From NCBI RefSeq assembly GCF_900106535.1, contig NZ_FNOH01000004.1, positions 1 to 64,000 on the forward strand: 64,000 nt of DNA, read 5' to 3'. This DNA is from Myxococcus xanthus (GTDB lineage: Bacteria > Myxococcota > Myxococcia > Myxococcales > Myxococcaceae). The translations under genes and the position numbers were made by a program. The notes under the pieces are model-generated. The model made no database searches. It saw nothing but the letters and a program-made list of their open reading frames with translations, and was not told the DNA's origin. Shown in pieces: positions 59,199-64,000 of the stretch; within the stretch, counting starts at the first letter, position 1, and every line of letters begins with the position of its first letter.

Positions 59199-61028
59199 AT
59201 GCTGCGCCGGCTCCTTCCTACGCTCGTCGCCCTGGGTTGTGGCCTCCTGGCCCTTGGCTGGGGGCTGGTCAGCCTCCAGCGCATCTTCAGCCAGGAGCGT
59301 GATGACGCCCACGCGCAGCTGCGCTCGCGCCGGGACGCGCTGGCCCACGCGGCCGAAGAGGCCCTGCGGCAGAACCTGGCGAAGAAGCTCGATGAGAGCA
59401 TCCCCCCCCTCCACGCCGCCGTGGGCGACCCGCTCGAGCCCGGCGAGGGCTACTACATCAACTTCCGCGGCTACCAGTTCCTGCCGCGCCTCACCATCCC
59501 CATGCCGGGTACCGGGACGCCCGCGCGGGACGTGCATGCCCTGCTGGGCGCGAGGCTGAAGGACGGCGCCCCCGCGGGGGAATGGGAGCCCCGCCTCACG
59601 CGGCTGCGCGCGGTGGAGGCGGCGCTGGCGGCCCGGGACGCGCGGGGCGCGGCCACCCGCGTGGAGGAGCTGCTGCGCTACCACGCGGCGAACCGGCTGA
59701 CACCGGAGCAGGAGCTGCCCTTCCTGCTGCTGGTGGTGGAGCGGCTCCAGCGCGGCCCTGCCACCATGCCGCTGGTGCGGGCCCTGCTGCGCGAGGGCCT
59801 TCCAGAGGACCTGGGCGGCTTCGCCCGGGCGTCGGGGCTGCAGCGGGACGTGCTGCGCGAGCGCTCACGCTTCACGCGGGCGGACTTCGACTTCCTCCAT
59901 GCGCGCATCGTCCGGGTGAGCGCCGCGCTGGGCGAGCCCACGGGCGACTTCCTCGCCCGAGCGGGCGAAGCGGGCGCGGGCATGCTGGTGATTCCCGAGG
60001 AGCTCTACGAGCCCACCCTCCTGGGCGAGTCCTGGTACGTGGCGCTGCGCGGCGAGGCGGTGTACGGCATCGCGGTGGACCTGGAGGCGATGCTCCAGCC
60101 CATCACCCAGGACATGCAGGCGCGCGGCCTCTTCGACGCGACGGGGCGCCTGCGGCTGCGCGCGGGCGGCGCCGTCCGTCCCCTGAGCACGCTGAAGCTG
60201 GCGGTGGACATGCCTCAGTGGGCGCGCCAGGAGGCGGACATCGACGCGCGCTACGGGCTGAAGACGCTGCTGGTGGCCGTGTGCGGAGGGCTCGCGGTGG
60301 CCATCTTCGCGCTCGCGGTGGTGGCCCAGCAGCGCAAGTACCGCTTCCTGGAGCTCAAGAGCGACTTCGTGGCCACCGTCTCCCACGAGCTGCGCACGCC
60401 CCTGGCCTCCATCCGCCTGCTCGGTGAGACGCTGGAGCGGAAGCTGGCGCAGGCACCGGAGGTGCGCGACTACCCGGCGCGCATCGTCCAGGCCGCGGAC
60501 GGGCTGCACTTCCTGGTGGAGAACATCCTGTCGTTCAACCGCATCGACAAGGGCCGCTGGACGCTGCGGACCTCGCGCGTGCGGTTGGAGGAGCTCATCC
60601 CCCCGTTGCGCGACGACCTGGCCAATGCGACCAACGTCCCCGTCCACATCACCTCGGATCTGGAAGATGTGGAGCTGGAAGCGGACCCGGGCCTGCTGCG
60701 GATGGTGTTCTCCAACCTGGGCCGCAACGCGTGCGCCTACAACCGGAGAAGCCCCGTCGAAATCTCCATCCGCGCGCAGATGATTCCGGGCTACGGCTGC
60801 ACGGTGCTCTTCCAGGACAACGGCATCGGCATCCCCGAGTCCGAATGGGAGAACGCCTTCCTGGACTTCTACCGGCTGACGGTGCCCGGACCGGAGGTCC
60901 ATGGCAGCGGGTTGGGCCTTGCCCTGTGCCGCAAAATCATGAAGCTGCACCGGGGCGACATCCAGGTGGCCGCCTCGGGACCCGACGGCACCACCTTCGC
61001 GCTGATATTCAACGAGCCGGCTCGATGA
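59199..61028 (+). CDS. Membrane sensor histidine kinase
   Basis: 609 aa. The first helix (LLPTLVALGCGLLALGWGLVSL) and a second (LLVAVCGGLAVAIFALAVVA, about 357-376) flank a periplasmic sensor of about 320 residues with no recognised fold. The cytoplasmic kinase has H396 in SHELRTPLASIRLLGE, an N box LGRNACAYNRRSP, and G boxes DNGIGIPESEWE and GSGLGLALCRKIMKLH. The stop codon overlaps the start of the response regulator (ATGA), so they form a two-component pair. Confidence 0.93.
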   Translation: MLRRLLPTLVALGCGLLALGWGLVSLQRIFSQERDDAHAQLRSRRDALAHAAEEALRQNLAKKLDESIPPLHAAVGDPLEPGEGYYINFRGYQFLPRLTIPMPGTGTPARDVHALLGARLKDGAPAGEWEPRLTRLRAVEAALAARDARGAATRVEELLRYHAANRLTPEQELPFLLLVVERLQRGPATMPLVRALLREGLPEDLGGFARASGLQRDVLRERSRFTRADFDFLHARIVRVSAALGEPTGDFLARAGEAGAGMLVIPEELYEPTLLGESWYVALRGEAVYGIAVDLEAMLQPITQDMQARGLFDATGRLRLRAGGAVRPLSTLKLAVDMPQWARQEADIDARYGLKTLLVAVCGGLAVAIFALAVVAQQRKYRFLELKSDFVATVSHELRTPLASIRLLGETLERKLAQAPEVRDYPARIVQAADGLHFLVENILSFNRIDKGRWTLRTSRVRLEELIPPLRDDLANATNVPVHITSDLEDVELEADPGLLRMVFSNLGRNACAYNRRSPVEISIRAQMIPGYGCTVLFQDNGIGIPESEWENAFLDFYRLTVPGPEVHGSGLGLALCRKIMKLHRGDIQVAASGPDGTTFALIFNEPAR

Positions 61029-61741
61029 ACACCGCCACATCCACCCCGCCCCTCCGTCCCGCCATCCTCATCGTCGAGGACGACGCCCACCTGCGCGTCG
61101 GCCTCCGGGACAACCTGCTGGACGAGGGTTACCTCGTCGCCGAGGCCCCCAGCACCCGCGACGCGGAGCGGCTGCTGCAAGAGCGTGCGTTCGACCTGCT
61201 CATCCTGGACGTCATGCTGCCCGGCGAGGACGGCTACAGCTTCTGCCGCCGGCTGCGGACGCAGGGCAACAAGAGCATGGTGCTGATGCTCACCGCGCGC
61301 TCTCTGGAGGACGACATCCTCAGGGGCTTCGAGGTGGGCGCGCAGGACTACCTCACCAAGCCCTACCGGCTGCGGGAGCTGCTGGCCCGGGTACGCGCCC
61401 TGGTGCGCCGCTCCGGCACGGCGCCGCCGGAGCAGATGGGCTTCAGCAGCTTCACCCTGGACCTGGGCCGGCGGCAGGTGTCGCGCGCGGACGGTTCGGT
61501 GGTGGAGCTGACGCGCACGGAGTTCGACCTGCTGGCCTTCCTGCTGCGGCACCAGGACCGGGCCCTGCCCCGAGGCGAAATCCTGGACGCCGTCTGGGGC
61601 CGCGACGTGGTGGTGGACCCGCGGACGGTGGACAACTTCGTCTCCAGCCTGAAGAAGAAGCTGGGGTGGACGAGCACCTCTGGATTCTCCATCCACACCA
61701 TCCGGGGCGTGGGCTACCGCATGGAGGTCGCTTCGTCATGA
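61025..61741 (+). CDS. OmpR/PhoB-family response regulator
   Basis: 238 aa. The receiver domain (about 14-125) has the acidic pair EDD, phospho-Asp D62 in LILDVMLPGEDGY, conserved Thr in LMLTARS and Lys in LTKPYRLREL. The C-terminal winged helix (about 140-235) shows VVELTRTEFDLLAFLLRH and VDNFVSSLKKKLG with the ending HTIRGVGYRME. Translationally coupled to the sensor kinase upstream. A perfect hairpin overlaps its stop codon. Confidence 0.96.
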   Translation: MNTATSTPPLRPAILIVEDDAHLRVGLRDNLLDEGYLVAEAPSTRDAERLLQERAFDLLILDVMLPGEDGYSFCRRLRTQGNKSMVLMLTARSLEDDILRGFEVGAQDYLTKPYRLRELLARVRALVRRSGTAPPEQMGFSSFTLDLGRRQVSRADGSVVELTRTEFDLLAFLLRHQDRALPRGEILDAVWGRDVVVDPRTVDNFVSSLKKKLGWTSTSGFSIHTIRGVGYRMEVASS

Positions 61742-61759
61742 CACAACCATGACGAAGCG
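61729..61759 (+). repeat. Perfect 12-bp hairpin spanning the response-regulator stop codon
   Basis: CGCTTCGTCATG (61729-61740) and CATGACGAAGCG (61748-61759) are exact reverse complements with an ACACAAC loop. The TGA stop (61739-61741) lies at the top of the left arm. No T-tract follows. It may be a Rho-type or RNA-stabilising 3' stem, or an operator for the downstream TonB-domain gene. Confidence 0.6.
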
Positions 61760-61908
61760 ATGGCCGCCCCACCGCCATTCGAAGACGCCAACTCCGTAGG
61801 TTGACTCTTGCGTGGACAGGGCGCTCCGCAGCCACCCGTCCCCGTCGGTGCCGTCCGTCTTGCACGGCCGTTACCGGGAGCGCCAGACGCTGAGGGAGGC
61901 CATCCGGA

Positions 61909-62670
61909 ATGTTCAATTCGGTCATCGAGCGGCAGCGGGCTGGACGTATTGGCACGGGCGTGTGGGTGTCCATCGCCCTGCATGCGGCCCTGTTCGGGGC
62001 GGTGCTCTTCATCTCCGCGAGGCCGCCGGGTCCCAGCGAGCCTCCGGAGCCGAAAGAGTTGGTGCTCCGCGTGGCGCAGCTCCCGCGCGTGGCGAAGGGC
62101 TCCCCCGCCCCGGCGCAGCCGAAAGCAGCCACCGCGCCACGCCCTCGCCCGCGCAACCGGGACCGCGTGCCCGCGCGCGTGCCGCCGCCGGTGGTAGACG
62201 CGCCGCCCAAGCCGGTGGAAGCGGTGGCGAGCACCGACACCAGCACCTCGACGGACGAGGTGGCGGACGACCCGGGGACTGGCGTGCCGGGTGGGCATCC
62301 GGAGGGCTACAAGGATAGCAACGTGATTGGCGTGCAGTACGTGCCCGGCCTGGTCCCTGGGCAGGAAGCCACGGGCACCGACATCATGCCCTTTGGCCAG
62401 GGCATGTCACCGCCCAGACTGATGGGAAACCCGGGCATCGAGTACACGCACCAGGCGCTCGCCGCCCGCGTGGAGGGCACCATGATCGCCAAGTGCGTCA
62501 TCACGGTGCGCGGCGACGTGACGGACTGCCGCATCATCAAGGGCCTGCCTCACATGAATGAGGCCGTGCTCGATGCGCTCCACGCCCGACGCTACACCCC
62601 GGTGCAGTTCCAGGGCCGGACGGTGAGCGTGTCCTACGTGTTCACCCTGCGGCTCAAGCTGCCGCGCTAG
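61909..62670 (+). CDS. TonB C-terminal domain protein (energy transducer)
   Basis: 253 aa, ATG after GAGGGAGG. Layout is that of TonB: an N-terminal membrane anchor (GVWVSIALHAALFGAVLFIS), a Pro/Arg-rich periplasmic linker (about 45-115), and a C-terminal domain at about 185-250 (MIAKCVITVRGDVTDCRIIKG, VLDALHARRYTPVQFQGRTV, SYVFTLRLKL). It would couple the proton-motive force (with ExbB/D partners not in the window) to outer-membrane receptors, or serve another envelope machine as in many myxobacterial paralogues. Confidence 0.88.
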   Translation: MFNSVIERQRAGRIGTGVWVSIALHAALFGAVLFISARPPGPSEPPEPKELVLRVAQLPRVAKGSPAPAQPKAATAPRPRPRNRDRVPARVPPPVVDAPPKPVEAVASTDTSTSTDEVADDPGTGVPGGHPEGYKDSNVIGVQYVPGLVPGQEATGTDIMPFGQGMSPPRLMGNPGIEYTHQALAARVEGTMIAKCVITVRGDVTDCRIIKGLPHMNEAVLDALHARRYTPVQFQGRTVSVSYVFTLRLKLPR

Positions 62671-62675
62671 GGCGC

Positions 62676-63794
62676 TCAGCCCCCGTGGCCTCCCGCCGGC
62701 ACCAGGACGTGCGTCAGGACGTACTTCTTGAGGCGCCGGCGGAGCTCATCCTCCAGGGTGAGCGCGATTTGAGGGTGGACGCGCGCGCCCACCTCGAACA
62801 ACACCGCCTCCAGCAGCAGCCCCTCCTGGGCGATGGCGAAGAGGCGGTCCAGCGTGGGGTCCAAGGCATCCGTCTTGCCCTCCGCCTTCTGGCTCTCATG
62901 GACGGCCAGCGCCGATGCCAGGCACTCCATCTCCTCCACGGAGGTGAACTGCTCCTCGGTGGAGCCCGTCATCTTCGCCCGGTGTGACGGCTCGCCCAGC
63001 CACAGGGCCTTGCAATTGGCGAACGCCAGCCAGGCAGGGTCGTGGTTGGGGTCGAACTGGATGGAGACGCCCTCCGCGTCGCGCTCGGCGTACCCGCGCG
63101 GAACAATGGTGTCACCGCGGATGACCAACCCCAGGTGGGCGTTGGTGCGGAAGAACTGGCGGATGATGGGATAGCGCGGGCTCAGCGCCAGGCACTGCGC
63201 CCAGGCATCCAGCGCCTCCTCGAAGCGCCCCAGCTTCGCCAAGGCATTGCCCTGGAAGAACCAGGCACGGTGGTCATAGGGGTTGAGGGTGGTGGCGCGG
63301 CCGTAGTGCTCCAGCGCGGTGGCCGCGTCTCCGGCGAAGTAGTCCGCGTCACCCCGGAAGACCCACGCCACGTAGCACTCGGGACACAGGTCCGTGGCCT
63401 GGGCGTACAGCTTCGCGGCCTCGTCGTAGCGCTTCGCCTGGAAGTGGGGCTCGGCCTCATCGAGCAGGGCTTTCATCCCGGCGGGCGTGGGCCACTCGCG
63501 GATGGTGCGGCGGCCGTCCTCCACCTCCACCTGGGGGACGTCAATCAGGGCCACGCGCTGAGGCCACAACTGGTCGCCCCACCCGCCCGGGGGTGAGTCC
63601 TTGCCCTCGACCCGATAGGCGACCTTGGAATCCTCCAGCACCTTCACGATTTCAGAGGGCGAGAGGTACGCCGGTGTCTCGTGCTCCGCCTGGGACGTCT
63701 CGGCGGCTTCAGGAGGCGCTGCTGGGACGGGCTTCGGCGTGGACGCGCACCCGAGGACGAAGGAACAACCAAGGACGATGAAGAATGGACGCAC
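62676..63794 (-). CDS. TPR-repeat lipoprotein
   Basis: 372 aa from a GTG at 63794, preceded by AAGGGG. The lipobox is FVLGC in RPFFIVLGCSFVLGCAS. Residues about 130-235 form tetratricopeptide repeats (YDEAAKLYAQATDLCPECYVAWVFRGDADYF, AATALEHYGRATTLNPYDHRAWFFQGNALAKL, FEEALDAWAQCLALSPRYP; each given in part). The C-terminal part has no recognised domain. It probably scaffolds an envelope complex. It converges on the TonB-domain gene with a 5-bp gap. Confidence 0.85.
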   Translation of the reverse strand: MRPFFIVLGCSFVLGCASTPKPVPAAPPEAAETSQAEHETPAYLSPSEIVKVLEDSKVAYRVEGKDSPPGGWGDQLWPQRVALIDVPQVEVEDGRRTIREWPTPAGMKALLDEAEPHFQAKRYDEAAKLYAQATDLCPECYVAWVFRGDADYFAGDAATALEHYGRATTLNPYDHRAWFFQGNALAKLGRFEEALDAWAQCLALSPRYPIIRQFFRTNAHLGLVIRGDTIVPRGYAERDAEGVSIQFDPNHDPAWLAFANCKALWLGEPSHRAKMTGSTEEQFTSVEEMECLASALAVHESQKAEGKTDALDPTLDRLFAIAQEGLLLEAVLFEVGARVHPQIALTLEDELRRRLKKYVLTHVLVPAGGHGG

Positions 63795-64000
63795 GCGCGA
63801 GGGCCCCTTCGAAGGATGCGAGGACAACGGCCACCAGTCTATGCCCGGGAGTTCCTCCATCCGGAGCCTCGAAACACATCGACACGTCCCGAGCCTCCTC
63901 GGCTGGGAGATGTCCACCGCCAGGCAAGCACTCCGGAAGTGGCTTGAAAGGGCTCGCGGGGCTGGCGCGCCTTCGTTCGCAGGGAGCGCCCAGGCCCCGC

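Noticed and set aside
63795-64000. Right-edge stretch after the TPR lipoprotein start
   Set aside because: About 200 bp with no recognisable gene or site; it probably holds the promoter of the TPR gene, but I saw no consensus.

Overview
The window looks like chromosomal DNA of a myxobacterium, most likely Myxococcus or a close relative. It has very high GC with strong third-position GC bias. It carries a protein with a MYXO-CTERM-type C-terminal sorting signal, many lipoproteins, multidomain histidine kinases, a MshEN/HD-GYP-like/PATAN signalling protein and a hybrid PKS/NRPS locus. Species was not tested against any database.

Layout. (1) 1-560: four tandem sigma70-type promoters on the minus strand fire leftward into a boxA-like leader, so an rRNA operon probably lies just outside the left edge. 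(2) 986-1990: a decayed IS3-type insertion sequence. (3) 2051-5863: minus-strand central glycolysis operon gap-pgk-tpiA-secG followed by tRNA-Leu(GAG) and a terminator. (4) 5919-26134: housekeeping and signalling genes: a surface amidase, dgkA, an FAD oxidoreductase, an RlmI-like methyltransferase, a YhaM-like protein, a MshEN signalling protein, tatD, a HEAT-repeat protein, metG, an NRDE protein, the clamp-loader pair holB-holA and an MscS channel with a cyclic-nucleotide-binding domain.

(5) 26262-38075: the centre of interest, a compact three-gene biosynthetic operon. It encodes a PKS (KS-AT-KR-DH-ACP-TE, with KR and DH in inverted order), a membrane-anchored alpha/beta hydrolase, and an NRPS with the order formyltransferase, half condensation domain, adenylation domain interrupted by a luciferase-like monooxygenase, PCP. 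The adenylation pocket reads DILQMGMIWK, close to the glycine code. The predicted chemistry is formylation and oxidation of PCP-bound glycine, then polyketide extension and thioesterase release. (6) 38153-41348: a divergent pair next to it, a UvrA-like ABC ATPase lacking the UvrB-binding region (a type known from drug self-resistance) and a TetR regulator, with a palindromic operator candidate between them.

(7) 41475-47707: exported lipoproteins and proteases (beta-helix lipoprotein, unknown lipoprotein behind a perfect palindrome, M57-like metalloprotease, trypsin-like protease) and a MATE transporter. (8) 47717-50537: tyrosine catabolism operon hppD-hmgA-Rieske protein. (9) 50909-63794: a hybrid histidine kinase, an unknown protein, an ADOP-type MacB-like permease, a coiled-coil protein, a short PLP-fold enzyme, a histidine kinase/OmpR regulator pair, a TonB-domain protein and a TPR lipoprotein.

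All functions are assigned by reading motifs and remembered family features; no searches were run.
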